Assembly: GCF_022606465.1 (NCBI RefSeq)
Contig: NZ_JALBUF010000005.1
Coordinates: 124,001 to 188,000, forward strand
Direction of reading: 5' to 3'
DNA length: 64,000 bases
DNA from: Sulfoacidibacillus ferrooxidans
GTDB taxonomy: Bacteria; Bacillota; Bacilli; Alicyclobacillales; SLC66
Below, piece after piece: positions 39,184 through 49,329 of this stretch (position 1 is its first letter; each line of letters opens with the position of its first letter). The notes below the pieces were generated by a model. That model searched no databases. It saw only the letters and a list, made by a program, of their open reading frames with translations, and was not told the DNA's origin. Position numbers and translations under genes: made by a program.

Positions 39184-39783
39184 ATGGATCTTAAAGGGAA
39201 AACAGTTGGATTTGCAGTTACTGGATCACATTGTACGTATGCCGAGGTATTTCCAGAAATTGAACGATTTGTGCAAGCGGGGGTTCGGGTTATTCCGATT
39301 TTTTCAAATTCAGTTTTAGCTGTTGCCACTCGATTTGGAGAAGCAGGGGAATGGGCTACACGAATTGAAGAAGTGACAGGTGAGGCTGCGATTGTAACCT
39401 TGCCCGATGCTGAACCGCTAGGGCCGTCAAAACTTCTCGATGCTTTGATTATTGCACCTTGTACAGGAAGTACGCTAAGCCGTCTCGCCAATGCGCAAAA
39501 TGATTCAGCAGTATTAATGGCTGCTAAAGCAACAATGCGCAATGATCGGCCGATTATTATTGGGATTTCTACCAATGATGGACTCGGATTAAATGCTGTG
39601 AATGTCGCGCGTTTATTATCTACAAAAAATATGTTTTTTGTCCCGTTCGGGCAAGATGATCCATTTAAAAAAATGAATTCGTTGGTTGCAAAGATGGATT
39701 TAATCATGCCGACAGTTGAGATGGCGCTTGAAAAACGTCAATACCAACCCATGTTGATTGAACGCTATCAGTATGCTCACTAA
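39184..39783 (+). CDS. dpaB: Dipicolinate synthase subunit B
   Basis: Flavoprotein-like partner of DpaA (SpoVFB). Phosphopantothenoylcysteine decarboxylase-type fold with GFAVTGSHCTYAEVFPEI and IIAPCTGSTLSRLANA. 199 aa, three bases after dpaA, so the two subunits are made together. Confidence 0.95.
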   Translation: MDLKGKTVGFAVTGSHCTYAEVFPEIERFVQAGVRVIPIFSNSVLAVATRFGEAGEWATRIEEVTGEAAIVTLPDAEPLGPSKLLDALIIAPCTGSTLSRLANAQNDSAVLMAAKATMRNDRPIIIGISTNDGLGLNAVNVARLLSTKNMFFVPFGQDDPFKKMNSLVAKMDLIMPTVEMALEKRQYQPMLIERYQYAH

Positions 39784-39844
39784 ATAGCATCTTTATGCAA
39801 AACGGATGCTTGCGACGCAACGGGTGTAGAAAGGATAGATCACA

Positions 39845-40888
39845 ATGACAAAACCAGTGCACGTTGCGGTGGTAGGCGCCACCGGAGCAGTCGGTCAGGC
39901 TATGATCGACACGCTTTTGCGGCGCGAGTTTCCGTTTGCTTCTTTAAAGTTACTTGCGTCTGCACGGTCTGCAGGAACGGTTGTGGAGGTTCGTGGAGAG
40001 CAACTGATCGTAGAAGAGGCAACACCTGAATCATTTGAAGGTATCGATATTGCTTTATTTAGTGCAGGTGGAGATGTCTCTTTGCGATTGGCGAAAGAGG
40101 CAGTTAAACGCGGAGCGCTTGTGATTGATAATACGAGCGCGTTTCGCATGGATCCACTTGTTCCTTTGGTTGTTCCTGAGGTTAATCCCAAAGAAATTTT
40201 CAAGAATCAAGGTATCATTGCAAACCCTAATTGCTCGACGATTCAGATGATGGTTGCCTTATATCCAATTTACCGCGAGTACGGTATTCGCCGCATTGTC
40301 GTGTCTACTTATCAAGCTGCCTCGGGTGCGGGACAGCTTGCGATGGACGAGTTAAGACAAACTGCATCTGCTATATTGGTAGGTGAAAATCCTGTGGCAA
40401 AAGTGTTGCCAGTGTCTAAACTGGAGTATCATTATCCACTTGCATTTAATGTATTGCCGCAAATTGATGTATTTGAGGCAAATGGATATACAAAAGAAGA
40501 AATGAAGATGGTCAATGAGACGCATAAGATTTTGAATGATGCTCGCATTGAGGTTACGCCAACTGCAGCGCGCGTTCCTGTAATGTATGGTCATTCGGAG
40601 TCGATTTACATTGAGACCGATCAACCATTTGAGATTTCAGACATATTGCGGTTGCTCGCCCATTCTCCAGGACTTGTTTTGCAGGACGATCCGGAGCATC
40701 AGGTGTATCCACAAGCTTTGCAAGCGGCAGGGCAATTCCCTGTATTTGTTGGTCGTGTTCGCAAAGACTTATTTGTGAAAAATGGCCTTTCGATGTGGGT
40801 GGTTGCTGATAATATATTAAAAGGTGCTGCACTCAATGCAGTTCAAATTGCGGAAATGTGGATTTTGCAGGAGGGCATAGGCTCATGA
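39845..40888 (+). CDS. asd: Aspartate-semialdehyde dehydrogenase
   Basis: Reduces aspartyl phosphate to the semialdehyde shared by lysine, diaminopimelate, methionine and threonine synthesis. NADP loop VVGATGAVGQAM, catalytic C130 in ANPNCSTIQ, and the substrate-binding VPVMYGHSESIYIE. 347 aa. It overlaps dapG by four bases. Confidence 0.96.
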   Translation: MTKPVHVAVVGATGAVGQAMIDTLLRREFPFASLKLLASARSAGTVVEVRGEQLIVEEATPESFEGIDIALFSAGGDVSLRLAKEAVKRGALVIDNTSAFRMDPLVPLVVPEVNPKEIFKNQGIIANPNCSTIQMMVALYPIYREYGIRRIVVSTYQAASGAGQLAMDELRQTASAILVGENPVAKVLPVSKLEYHYPLAFNVLPQIDVFEANGYTKEEMKMVNETHKILNDARIEVTPTAARVPVMYGHSESIYIETDQPFEISDILRLLAHSPGLVLQDDPEHQVYPQALQAAGQFPVFVGRVRKDLFVKNGLSMWVVADNILKGAALNAVQIAEMWILQEGIGS

Positions 40889-42090
40889 AAGTAATTGTAC
40901 AAAAATTTGGCGGCACATCTGTATCAAGTCGCTCTATGCGTGAAAAAGCTGTGATGCACATTGAAGCGGCGTTAGAGGAAGGCTACTCTGTTGTGGTTGT
41001 TGTTTCTGCAATGGGGCGTATCGGTGAACCCTATGCTACAGATACGCTACTTAGTCTTGTTCGAGCAGATGATACAGTGAGCGCAAGAGATATGGATTTA
41101 CTCATGTCCTGTGGAGAGACGATCTCAGCTGTCATCTTTGGATCGATGCTTCGTGGGCGTGGTCACGAAGTTACTGTATTGACAGGTGCACAAGCTGGCA
41201 TGATCACTTCGAATGAATTTGGCAATGCAAGGATTGCGAAAATCGATCCCGAACGGATTGTAAAAGAATTAAAAAATAATCACATTGTGGTCGTTACAGG
41301 ATTTCAAGGAATGACTCATGATGGTGAGACAACGACGCTCGGTCGCGGTGGTAGTGATACTTCAGCAACTGCGCTTGGTGTAGCTCTTGATGCGGAATTT
41401 ATAGACATTTTCACTGACGTAGATGGGATAATGACAGCAGATCCCAATATTGTTGAAGGTGCGCGTCGTTTATCTCATTTGACCTATACTGAGATTGCTA
41501 ATTTTGCTTCGCAGGGTGCTAAGGTGATTCATCCTCGAGCAGTGGAACTTGCTATGCAAAAGAATATTCCCATTCGTGTGCGGAGTACTGAATCAAATGA
41601 TTTGGGAACACTTGTGACAAGTGGTATGCATTTTCTTGAAGCTAGGCCGGCAAACGATAAGATTTTAACTGGTGTAGCTCACAGTTCACGACTTACTCAA
41701 ATTAAAGTACGCGCAAAGACCAAACGGCCAGGCTTTCAAAACCTTGTATTCCGTTCCATGGCTGAAAACGATATATCCGTAGACTTTTTTAATGTAACAC
41801 CTGAAGAGGTTGTCTATACTGTGCCCAATAACCACGTTTCGCAAGCGGTAAATACGTTACTTGCTTTAGATTTGGAAGTAGAGACGATTGCGAATGTAGC
41901 CAAGGTAGCTGCAGTAGGCGCTGGTATTCACGGAGTACCAGGTGTTATGGCACGAATTGTCGAAGCGTTAACTGATCAGGATATTGAAATTTTGCAGTCA
42001 GCTGATTCTAATACAACCATTTGGTGTCTTGTTCATGAGGCTGATATGGCTAATGCGCTGCGCGCGATTCATGATAAATTCAATTTGTAG
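40885..42090 (+). CDS. dapG: Aspartokinase I (DapG type)
   Basis: First step of the aspartate family pathway; this isozyme in Bacillus is inhibited by diaminopimelate. Kinase motif VQKFGGTSV, DIFTDVDGIMTADP and two C-terminal ACT domains (about 270-395). ATG 40885 after GCAGGAGGG gives 401 aa, the DapG length; the open frame into asd is not needed. Confidence 0.94.
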   Translation: MKVIVQKFGGTSVSSRSMREKAVMHIEAALEEGYSVVVVVSAMGRIGEPYATDTLLSLVRADDTVSARDMDLLMSCGETISAVIFGSMLRGRGHEVTVLTGAQAGMITSNEFGNARIAKIDPERIVKELKNNHIVVVTGFQGMTHDGETTTLGRGGSDTSATALGVALDAEFIDIFTDVDGIMTADPNIVEGARRLSHLTYTEIANFASQGAKVIHPRAVELAMQKNIPIRVRSTESNDLGTLVTSGMHFLEARPANDKILTGVAHSSRLTQIKVRAKTKRPGFQNLVFRSMAENDISVDFFNVTPEEVVYTVPNNHVSQAVNTLLALDLEVETIANVAKVAAVGAGIHGVPGVMARIVEALTDQDIEILQSADSNTTIWCLVHEADMANALRAIHDKFNL

Positions 42091-42110
42091 AAAGCAAAGG
42101 AGAGATCCTG

Positions 42111-42998
42111 ATGTTTGGTCAGCTGGTGACAGCCATGGTGACTCCATTTAATGAATCATTGGAACTCGATGTAAAGCGGCTTCCAAAATTAATTGAACAC
42201 CTTATCTCTACAGGTACTACTGCACTTGTAGTGAGCGGTACAACAGGGGAATCAGCGACATTATCGCATCGAGAAAAATTGCAGCTATTTGAAGAAACCG
42301 TGCGTATTGTAGCAGGACGCATCCCTGTCATTGCAGGGACGGGAGGCAACAATACTGCTGAGGCAATCGCCTTTACCAAGGAAGTTGAGAAGCTTCAAGT
42401 AGATGCATTTCTACTTGTTGCTCCGTATTACAATAAACCATCGCAAGAAGGTCTCTATCAACACTTTACAAGTATTGCACATGAGACAGATAAACCGGTT
42501 ATTGTGTACAACATTCCTGGACGTACGTCAGTCAATATTGTCCCAGAGACGATCATTCGATTAGCGGCCATTGACAATATCGTCGCTGTTAAAGAATCAT
42601 CTGGAGATTTCACACAAATTTCAAGAATCATCGGAGAAACTCCAGACGATTTTTATGTTTATAGTGGAGATGATAAATTTACACTTCCCATTTTAGCTCT
42701 GGGAGGCTATGGTGTAGTAAGTGTTGCCGCGCATGTCGCTGGTCAATCAATGCACGATATGTTGCGCGCTTTTTTTGATCGCGATCTACTTACAGCGCGA
42801 CATATTCATCATCGCTTAATGCCCTTGTTTGAAGGCTTATTTAAAACATCAAATCCCGTTCTCGTAAAGGCAGCGTTAGAGATGATCGATATTCGCGTTG
42901 GATCGGTAAGACTTCCGTTAGTACCAGCTAGTGCGGAAGAAATGAGAGAATTGCGTCGTACCTTAGGATCTTTGGTTGATTTATCCACAGTACATTAA
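42111..42998 (+). CDS. dapA: 4-hydroxy-tetrahydrodipicolinate synthase
   Basis: Condenses aspartate semialdehyde with pyruvate. Schiff-base lysine in IVAVKESSGD, with VSGTTGESATLSHREK, APYYNKPSQEGLYQHF and YNIPGRTSVN. 295 aa. Its product feeds both peptidoglycan and DpaAB upstream, so asd-dapG-dapA plus dpaAB form one metabolic unit. Confidence 0.97.
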   Translation: MFGQLVTAMVTPFNESLELDVKRLPKLIEHLISTGTTALVVSGTTGESATLSHREKLQLFEETVRIVAGRIPVIAGTGGNNTAEAIAFTKEVEKLQVDAFLLVAPYYNKPSQEGLYQHFTSIAHETDKPVIVYNIPGRTSVNIVPETIIRLAAIDNIVAVKESSGDFTQISRIIGETPDDFYVYSGDDKFTLPILALGGYGVVSVAAHVAGQSMHDMLRAFFDRDLLTARHIHHRLMPLFEGLFKTSNPVLVKAALEMIDIRVGSVRLPLVPASAEEMRELRRTLGSLVDLSTVH

Positions 42999-43028
42999 TT
43001 TTTTTTCGTAAAACAGTGTAAGGCATTC

Positions 43029-43058
43029 TTGAGATCGTATCGGCAGGTCATGTATAAT
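43029..43058 (+). promoter_or_regulatory. Sigma-A promoter of the RNase J gene
   Basis: TTGAGA (43029-43034), 18 bp, perfect -10 TATAAT (43053-43058). Leader of about 70 nt. Confidence 0.7.
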
Positions 43059-43134
43059 CGGACTACCAGACGAGTGCGGTTAGAAATGCCCTGCTTTTGT
43101 TAATGGTGAGATTGTGATTGGTGGAGGTGTACTG

Positions 43135-44805
43135 TTGAGTAAGAACTTTTCAAATAAATTGACGATCATTCCCCTTGGCGGACTAGGGGAAATCGGCAAA
43201 AATATGACGGCATATGTTTACGGCAATGACATGATTGTTGTCGATGCGGGTTTGAAATTTCCTGAAGAAGAGATGCTCGGGGTCGATATTGTTATCCCTG
43301 ACATCACTTTTCTTGTCGAAAATAAGCAAAAATTCAAAGGTCTCTTTTTGACTCATGCTCATGAAGATCATATCGGCGGGCTTCCTTATGTGCTAAAAAC
43401 GTTACAAGTTCCAGTGTATGGAACGCGATTGACGCTTGGCTTAGTGGAGGCTAAACTTCGCGAACATGGAATATTGGATCAGACAAAGCTGATTCCAATT
43501 ACAAATGAAAGTGAAATTCAGCTTGGTGAATTTACTGTTTCCTGTTTTCATGTCAATCATAGCATCCCAGATGCTGTTGGATTTGCTATTGATACGCCGG
43601 AAGGTATTGTGGTTCAGACGGGTGACTTTAAGTTTGATCAAACTCCGGTTGATGGACGGCATGCAGATTATGCGAAGATGACGGCACTAGGTAAACGCGG
43701 GGTACTTGCCCTGTTATCAGATAGCACGAATGCCGAACGCCCAGGGTTTACCATGTCCGAACGGACAGTTGGTGCTACCATCGATGAAGTTTTTCGCAAT
43801 GCGGAAGGACGTGTTATTCTTTCCACGTTTGCTTCCAATATCCACCGTTTACAACAGGTGATCTTTGCTGCTGAACGTTCATCACGTAAAGTAGCTGTTG
43901 TTGGGCGTAGCATGGTCAATAACTTGACCATTGCGAGAGATTTAGGATATCTACAAGTATTGCCTACGACGCTGATTGAGCCTGATGATATTTCGCGTTA
44001 TCAAGCACGGGAGATCGCGCTTTTGACGACAGGTTCTCAAGGGGAGCCGATGTCTGCACTTACGCGAATGGCGCGTTCGGCACATAGGAAAGTGGAGATT
44101 TATCCAGGTGATACGGTCATTATGGCGTCTTCTCCTATCCCAGGAAATGAAAAATCCATATCTCGTACGATTGATCAGCTCTTTCGGATTGGCGCAAATG
44201 TCATTTACCAGTCTGTTTCAGGCGTTCATGTATCTGGTCATGGTAGCCAAGAAGAACTGAAATTAATGCTTAATTTTATTCGTCCAAAGTATTTTGTTCC
44301 AGTTCATGGTGAATTTAGAATGCAAAACCGCCATAAAGAACTTGCCATTGCAACTGGTGTTGATCCGCAGAATATATTTATCATGGACAATGGTGACATG
44401 CTTGAATTTCAAGGTGGAGTCGCGCGCATGGGGGGCAAAGTTCAGGCCGGTGCGATTATGATCGATGGGTTAGGTGTCGGAGATGTCGGCAATATTGTCT
44501 TGCGAGACCGTAAGTTATTATCGCAAGATGGTATTTTAGTGGTTGTGGTAACTTTATCGAAACAGACAGGCACGATTCTATCTGGTCCAGATATTATTTC
44601 TCGTGGCTTTGTATATGTTCGCGAGTCTGAGCAATTGCTTGATGAAGCCAATCGCATTGTCTCCTCTACATTACAAAGGCTTGCTACAGAAAACATCAAT
44701 GACTGGAACGGGCTAAAGACGGGCGTCAGAGATGCCTTATCGCGGTTCTTGTACGAACAAACACGGCGTAGGCCAATGGTATTGCCAATTATTATGGAAG
44801 CGTAA
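43135..44805 (+). CDS. rnjB: Ribonuclease J
   Basis: Metallo-beta-lactamase/beta-CASP ribonuclease with 5'-3' exo- and endonuclease activity. Zinc motif HAHEDH (74-79), beta-CASP region with DSTNAERPGFT and PVHGEFRMQNRHKELA, C-terminal dimer domain. TTG 43135 follows GGAGGTG by 5 bases and gives 556 aa; GTG 43114 precedes the ribosome site. The place after dapA matches B. subtilis rnjB, but whether the cell also has rnjA cannot be told. Confidence 0.93.
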   Translation: MSKNFSNKLTIIPLGGLGEIGKNMTAYVYGNDMIVVDAGLKFPEEEMLGVDIVIPDITFLVENKQKFKGLFLTHAHEDHIGGLPYVLKTLQVPVYGTRLTLGLVEAKLREHGILDQTKLIPITNESEIQLGEFTVSCFHVNHSIPDAVGFAIDTPEGIVVQTGDFKFDQTPVDGRHADYAKMTALGKRGVLALLSDSTNAERPGFTMSERTVGATIDEVFRNAEGRVILSTFASNIHRLQQVIFAAERSSRKVAVVGRSMVNNLTIARDLGYLQVLPTTLIEPDDISRYQAREIALLTTGSQGEPMSALTRMARSAHRKVEIYPGDTVIMASSPIPGNEKSISRTIDQLFRIGANVIYQSVSGVHVSGHGSQEELKLMLNFIRPKYFVPVHGEFRMQNRHKELAIATGVDPQNIFIMDNGDMLEFQGGVARMGGKVQAGAIMIDGLGVGDVGNIVLRDRKLLSQDGILVVVVTLSKQTGTILSGPDIISRGFVYVRESEQLLDEANRIVSSTLQRLATENINDWNGLKTGVRDALSRFLYEQTRRRPMVLPIIMEA

Positions 44806-44871
44806 TAAAAGTGGGCATAGATGCCATGCAGTGCGACATACTACCAGCGAGACTGATTAGGAGTGACGCAT

Positions 44872-45651
44872 ATGAGTCATGGCACAATGGGATTTAATCA
44901 TGGACAAGCTTTCACAGGAAATGTTCCTACTGGAGAAATGCCGGAGTCAATACCGATGGAGCAACATGAACAGTCATCTGTAGCTGAAAACATCGAAAAA
45001 CTCGGGCAAACCAATCCAGTGATTGATGAGTCAAATATTTATTGTCTTACCATCGTGGGTCAAATTGAGGGACACATCGTATTACCTCCTCAAAATAAGA
45101 CAACTAAGTACGAGCACATGATTCCCCAACTAGTGGCAGCTGAACAAAACGACCATATAGAGGGAGTATTGATTATTTTAAATACTGTGGGTGGAGATGT
45201 GGAAGCGGGCTTAGCTATTGCGGAAATGATTGCATCCATGTCAAAACCTACAGTTACGCTCGTACTAGGTGGAGGACATTCGATTGGTGTCCCCATCGCT
45301 GTTGCAAGTAATTATTCGTTTATTGCAGAAAGTGCGACGATGACGATTCATCCGATTCGCCTCAATGGATTGGTGATTGGTGTCCCCCAAAGTTTTGAGT
45401 ATCTTGAAAAGATGCAAGAACGGGTAACGCGGTTTATTACGATGCATTCTCGAATTACTGAGGAGACATTAAAACAACTCATGTTAACCACCGGAGAATT
45501 AGCCCGTGATATTGGAACGTCGGTTGTGGGGCGCGATGCAGTCTTTTATGGTCTGATCGATGAAATTGGTGGATTGGGTCAAGCGATGCGCAAAATCCGC
45601 GAACTAATCGAGGAATATCGGGGTTTCAGATCGCGAAGTGTCTTGCAATGA
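44872..45651 (+). CDS. tepA: ClpP-like protease TepA
   Basis: Crotonase/ClpP-fold serine protease. Probable catalytic S137 in GGGHSIGVP and H160 in [19 protein letters not shown] forms the oxyanion strand. A ~50-residue N-terminal extension rich in Gly, Met and Glu is low complexity. B. subtilis TepA helps protein export and degrades small spore proteins. ATG 44872 follows AGGAG. 259 aa; overlaps ylzJ by four bases. Confidence 0.9.
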   Translation: MSHGTMGFNHGQAFTGNVPTGEMPESIPMEQHEQSSVAENIEKLGQTNPVIDESNIYCLTIVGQIEGHIVLPPQNKTTKYEHMIPQLVAAEQNDHIEGVLIILNTVGGDVEAGLAIAEMIASMSKPTVTLVLGGGHSIGVPIAVASNYSFIAESATMTIHPIRLNGLVIGVPQSFEYLEKMQERVTRFITMHSRITEETLKQLMLTTGELARDIGTSVVGRDAVFYGLIDEIGGLGQAMRKIRELIEEYRGFRSRSVLQ

Positions 45652-45878
45652 TCCTATGGTCCATTGTTCCTATTGAAACGGTGTTAGAAGGGTATGACGA
45701 TCCCAGTCGCCAAGCAAAGCTTGAGGCTATTGAGTATCGTGGTGCTACTCTCATGGTTGAATGGATAGGTTATGGGCAGATGAGAATTCATCGACTCATC
45801 TCTCCGCGACCCGCAGATTATCTAAGAGAAGATTTTTCTCCTGGTAAGATTTTGGATGTCACTCAGTTTCTAATGTAG
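45648..45878 (+). CDS. YlzJ-like small protein
   Basis: 76 residues; matches the YlzJ family by sequence ([24 protein letters not shown]) and by place between tepA and spoIIIE. Function unknown. Starts inside the tepA stop (ATGA). Confidence 0.85.
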   Translation: MILWSIVPIETVLEGYDDPSRQAKLEAIEYRGATLMVEWIGYGQMRIHRLISPRPADYLREDFSPGKILDVTQFLM

Positions 45879-45896
45879 ATGTTGTTATGCTCGATT

Positions 45897-45928
45897 GCGG
45901 GTTCCGCCTGATGCGGGATCCGCTTTTC
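45897..45928 (+). terminator. Intrinsic terminator after ylzJ
   Basis: GCGGGTTCCGC (45897-45907), loop CTGAT, GCGGGATCCGC (45913-45923), then TTTT. Eleven pairs with two G-T. Ends the RNase J-tepA-ylzJ unit. Confidence 0.85.
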
Positions 45929-46019
45929 TGCGACTATGCAGGATTTTCTAAGCTGTTAGCAGAATTATAGTAGATGAAATCACCGTAATGAACGTGTATT
46001 TATTTGGAGGATTTAAGAG

Positions 46020-48596
46020 ATGGCCAAACTCGATCACGCAAAACGCGTGTTGAAGTATGAAGTACTCGGTTTATTAGCTTTTGTAGTAGGACTTGTTACA
46101 CTTGGGGATCTTGGTGCAGTGGGACAAGGTCTTGATGACCTTTGTGTGATGTTGGCTGGTAATTGGCATTTTTTGATACCCATCTATTTGATGTGGATTG
46201 CAAGTATTGTGATGATACGGCGCAATCGTTTTCGCTTTACCTTATTTCAGGTTGGTGTTGCAATGATCCTTCTTATTATCTTAGTGTGGAGCGAACTTGA
46301 CTTATATTCTCAAGGTGTCATTCAATACGGTACCATTCACCCTGATTTATTGCATTTAACACAGCTTGGCATTACATCACTTACGCAATCTTTACGTGTA
46401 CTGGTAGTGGATCAATCCACTGTTTTGCCTCCATCGAATGCAGGTGGAGGTATGGTTGGATATGCACTATTTGCTGGATTTAAATATCTATTTGCAGTGA
46501 CTGGGACGATGCTCGTTTTAATTGTCGCAACCATTATTGCCATTGTACTGATGACGCGTAAGTCGATCGTGGGTACGATTGAAAAGGGTTCGCAATTCTT
46601 TGAGAAGCGTTTTGAACGTAGCTATACTCGGTTTGTGAAATTTACTGCCACACGTATGCAAGGACAGAAAAAACGTCCCAAACGCAAGGTCTCTTCTGAA
46701 CGTTTAGCGCAACATTCAAAGGATATCATTGCATCCGATGAGATCGATGAAGCAACAATCAAAAAAAAGCGACGTAAAAGTAAGACAGAGCCAGTTATCG
46801 ATGAAGTATTTAATGATTTTGATATCGTTCATGATTTAAATAAGACTCCAGTTGATGATAAAACATCGTTTCCGTTCCCTGATTTTGGTGTGCCGTATAT
46901 CGATGACCCCGGATATGAAGACTTTGTTTTTAGTGGTGATGAGCCACAAGGCGATCCACTCGCGCTCGTCCCTGCAAATGCTCTCGCACCTCGGGAATCG
47001 GACCTCAATGTAGATGAAGCACGAGGTCGTATTACGGTGCATTTGCCAAGTAGTAAACCCAAAGAGCTTGCTCCAGATCCACTGCCAAGAGGAGATAGGT
47101 TAGATGCTGACCATGGTATAGAGATCAACCATGAAGAAAGTGAAGTCGTTCCTGCAGTAGTTAGCCGTCCATATCACTTACCTGACGCACGAATACTCGA
47201 TAGAAGCACTGTGAAGCGAAGTGAGACACAATCTTCGCAACGTGATTTGCAAAATAATGCGCGAAAATTGGCTGAGACGTTCGAAAGTTTTGGTGTTCAT
47301 GTCACTGTTTTAGGATATAGCCGCGGACCAACAGTTACGCGATATGAAATTCAACCAGCAGCAGGAATTAAAGTATCGAGAATTTTAAATTTGACAAATG
47401 ATTTAGCGCTTGCGTTAGCAGCTCGTGATATTCGAATCGAGGCACCTATTCCTGGAAAATCTGCCGTGGGTATTGAAGTCCCTAATAAAGAAATTTCCGT
47501 AGTTACTTTTAGAGAAGTGGTAGAAAGTGAAGATTTTTTACATGCACAAAGTTTGTTATCCTTTGCTCTTGGAAAAGACATCGGTGGCCGCACGATTGTC
47601 GGAGATCTCGCTAAAATGCCTCACGTATTGGTGGCTGGTGCGACAGGTTCGGGTAAAAGTGTCTGTATCAATGGAATTATTGCCAGTATCTTATTTCGGG
47701 CCAAACCTGACGAAGTTAAATTAATTTTAATTGATCCCAAAATGGTTGAGCTCGGTGTTTATAATGGTATTCCACATCTATTTGCCCCTGTGGTGACAGA
47801 AGCTCGCAGAGCGGCTGCGGCGCTACGTAAAGTGATTGCAGAAATGGAACATCGCTATGAGTTATTTAGTTCTGCTAAAGTGAGGGACTTAGAACGGTAT
47901 AACATGTTTGCACAAAAACAAGGCAAACCACAGTTGCCTCTTATTGTTGTTATTATCGATGAACTGGCTGATCTCATGATGGTGGCTCCAGGAGATGTAG
48001 AAGATGCCATCTGCCGGCTAGCACAGATGGCTAGAGCATCTGGAATTCATCTTGTTGTGGCTACACAGAGGCCTTCTGTCGATGTCATTACAGGGTTAAT
48101 CAAGGCCAATATTCCTTCACGAATCGCATTTTCTGTTTCTTCGGGTGTAGATTCACGGACAATTCTCGATAGTATCGGTGCAGAAAAATTATTAGGTCGT
48201 GGAGATATGCTTTATATGCCAGTAGGTTCATCAAAACCGGTTCGATTACAAGGCGCATTTTTATCTGAGTCCGAGGTTGAGAAATTAGTGGAATTCATCA
48301 GAAGACAACAGGAAGCTGAGTACTTAGATGATTTTAGCGTTCTTATAGAAGAAAAAGGGTCACAAGCAGAAGATATGGATCCGCTCTTTGAGGAGGCGGT
48401 TCGACTAGTTGTGGAATCTGAGCAGGCGTCCGTATCATTTTTGCAACGGAAATTAAAAGTGGGTTATGCTCGTGCCGCACGTCTAGTGGATTCGTTAGAG
48501 GCTGTAGGGATTGTTGGCCCATTTGAGAATAGTAAACCAAGAGCTGTACTTATGAGTCGTGATCAATGGTTAGCGAGGCATTCTTCCAACGGATAA
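46020..48596 (+). CDS. spoIIIE: FtsK/SpoIIIE DNA translocase
   Basis: Pumps DNA through the division septum; SpoIIIE moves the chromosome into the forespore. Four N-terminal membrane helices (about 15-185), a variable charged linker (about 200-395), FtsK alpha/beta motor with Walker A GATGSGKS (540-547) and VVIIDELADLM, then the C-terminal gamma winged helix (about 790-850) with VSFLQRKLKVGYARAARL. 858 aa against 787 in B. subtilis; the extra is linker. ATG behind GGAGG. Synteny favours the SpoIIIE name. Confidence 0.94.
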   Translation: MAKLDHAKRVLKYEVLGLLAFVVGLVTLGDLGAVGQGLDDLCVMLAGNWHFLIPIYLMWIASIVMIRRNRFRFTLFQVGVAMILLIILVWSELDLYSQGVIQYGTIHPDLLHLTQLGITSLTQSLRVLVVDQSTVLPPSNAGGGMVGYALFAGFKYLFAVTGTMLVLIVATIIAIVLMTRKSIVGTIEKGSQFFEKRFERSYTRFVKFTATRMQGQKKRPKRKVSSERLAQHSKDIIASDEIDEATIKKKRRKSKTEPVIDEVFNDFDIVHDLNKTPVDDKTSFPFPDFGVPYIDDPGYEDFVFSGDEPQGDPLALVPANALAPRESDLNVDEARGRITVHLPSSKPKELAPDPLPRGDRLDADHGIEINHEESEVVPAVVSRPYHLPDARILDRSTVKRSETQSSQRDLQNNARKLAETFESFGVHVTVLGYSRGPTVTRYEIQPAAGIKVSRILNLTNDLALALAARDIRIEAPIPGKSAVGIEVPNKEISVVTFREVVESEDFLHAQSLLSFALGKDIGGRTIVGDLAKMPHVLVAGATGSGKSVCINGIIASILFRAKPDEVKLILIDPKMVELGVYNGIPHLFAPVVTEARRAAAALRKVIAEMEHRYELFSSAKVRDLERYNMFAQKQGKPQLPLIVVIIDELADLMMVAPGDVEDAICRLAQMARASGIHLVVATQRPSVDVITGLIKANIPSRIAFSVSSGVDSRTILDSIGAEKLLGRGDMLYMPVGSSKPVRLQGAFLSESEVEKLVEFIRRQQEAEYLDDFSVLIEEKGSQAEDMDPLFEEAVRLVVESEQASVSFLQRKLKVGYARAARLVDSLEAVGIVGPFENSKPRAVLMSRDQWLARHSSNG

Positions 48597-48613
48597 GTGG
48601 ACATGTTCTCCTG

Positions 48614-48654
48614 TTTGTCGCGTATGATGAATTAATATCGTAGTACGCGACAAA
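48614..48654 (+). other. Perfect 11-bp inverted repeat before an unknown membrane gene
   Basis: TTTGTCGCGTA (48614-48624) and TACGCGACAAA (48644-48654) with a 19-bp spacer. The right arm runs into the AAAGGGG ribosome site of the next gene. No T run follows on either strand, so this is not a terminator. Operator or translation-control stem. Confidence 0.65.
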
Positions 48655-48666
48655 GGGGTGTTATGA

Positions 48667-49293
48667 ATGAGAAGAAATCATTCTTTTAGCCGTGTAAATG
48701 CTCATGTAAAGCTTGCGAGAGGGACATCCACGACAAAGGGAATCGCCTTTTTGGTGATCGTATCGATCATGGCATTTATGGTAGCTTTTTTTGAACAGAC
48801 TGGAGGTACACAAAAAAAACCTGATCTTATGAGTCATCAGGTTTCTGGAGTTAGTGGATTTTCAGAAAATGTATCTTTGCAAACAGTATCGGATGCTGAA
48901 ACGCAAAAAATTGCTACTGATTTAAAGGCAGCTGTTCCAGGACTTTCAGAGATCTACGTGCAGAGATTGACAGATGGTGGAGTGTCGATTGTAGCTACCT
49001 CGTCGTTGCGCGGATTGCCACATACGTACTTGACGGCATCAGATGATGCTACACGCTATCTACTTGCAGCTTATCGTATACCAGGTATCAAGGTTGATTT
49101 TGCTTCTGTATACATCGAGGAGCAAGGGCGCTATGTTATGGCAGTTGGATTGGGCGATCAAGAGGCAAAAACGTTGACACTTAGTGCTTTTGCACCAGAT
49201 CAGGGCGAGCAATTGACCCATGATCTGGCCTCCATAGATCGCTATACCAATGCAATGTCACAACAAGCATTTGCTGAATATCAACAGCCTTAA
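48667..49293 (+). CDS. Unknown single-pass membrane protein
   Basis: I do not recognise this protein. 208 aa: a basic N-terminus, one transmembrane helix (about residues 25-43), then an external-type domain of ~160 residues with no cysteines. The end is Gln-rich (MSQQAFAEYQQP). The basic N-terminus predicts the C-terminal domain is outside. It lies after spoIIIE with a strong inverted repeat before it. ATG 48667 behind AAAGGGG. Ordinary codon use argues that the gene is real. Confidence 0.75.
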   Translation: MRRNHSFSRVNAHVKLARGTSTTKGIAFLVIVSIMAFMVAFFEQTGGTQKKPDLMSHQVSGVSGFSENVSLQTVSDAETQKIATDLKAAVPGLSEIYVQRLTDGGVSIVATSSLRGLPHTYLTASDDATRYLLAAYRIPGIKVDFASVYIEEQGRYVMAVGLGDQEAKTLTLSAFAPDQGEQLTHDLASIDRYTNAMSQQAFAEYQQP

Positions 49294-49329
49294 GAGTCTT
49301 TTAATCTGCTCTTCATGGAATTCATGATT

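Noticed and set aside
39147-39707. 186-aa minus-strand open frame over dpaB
   Set aside because: Fully antisense to dpaB; no recognisable protein.
42999-43007. T-run after dapA as a terminator
   Set aside because: Only a weak 4-bp stem precedes it.
49294-49329. Bidirectional terminator between the two convergent unknown genes
   Set aside because: Only a 5-bp AAGAG/CTCTT pairing and a distant T run; too weak to call.
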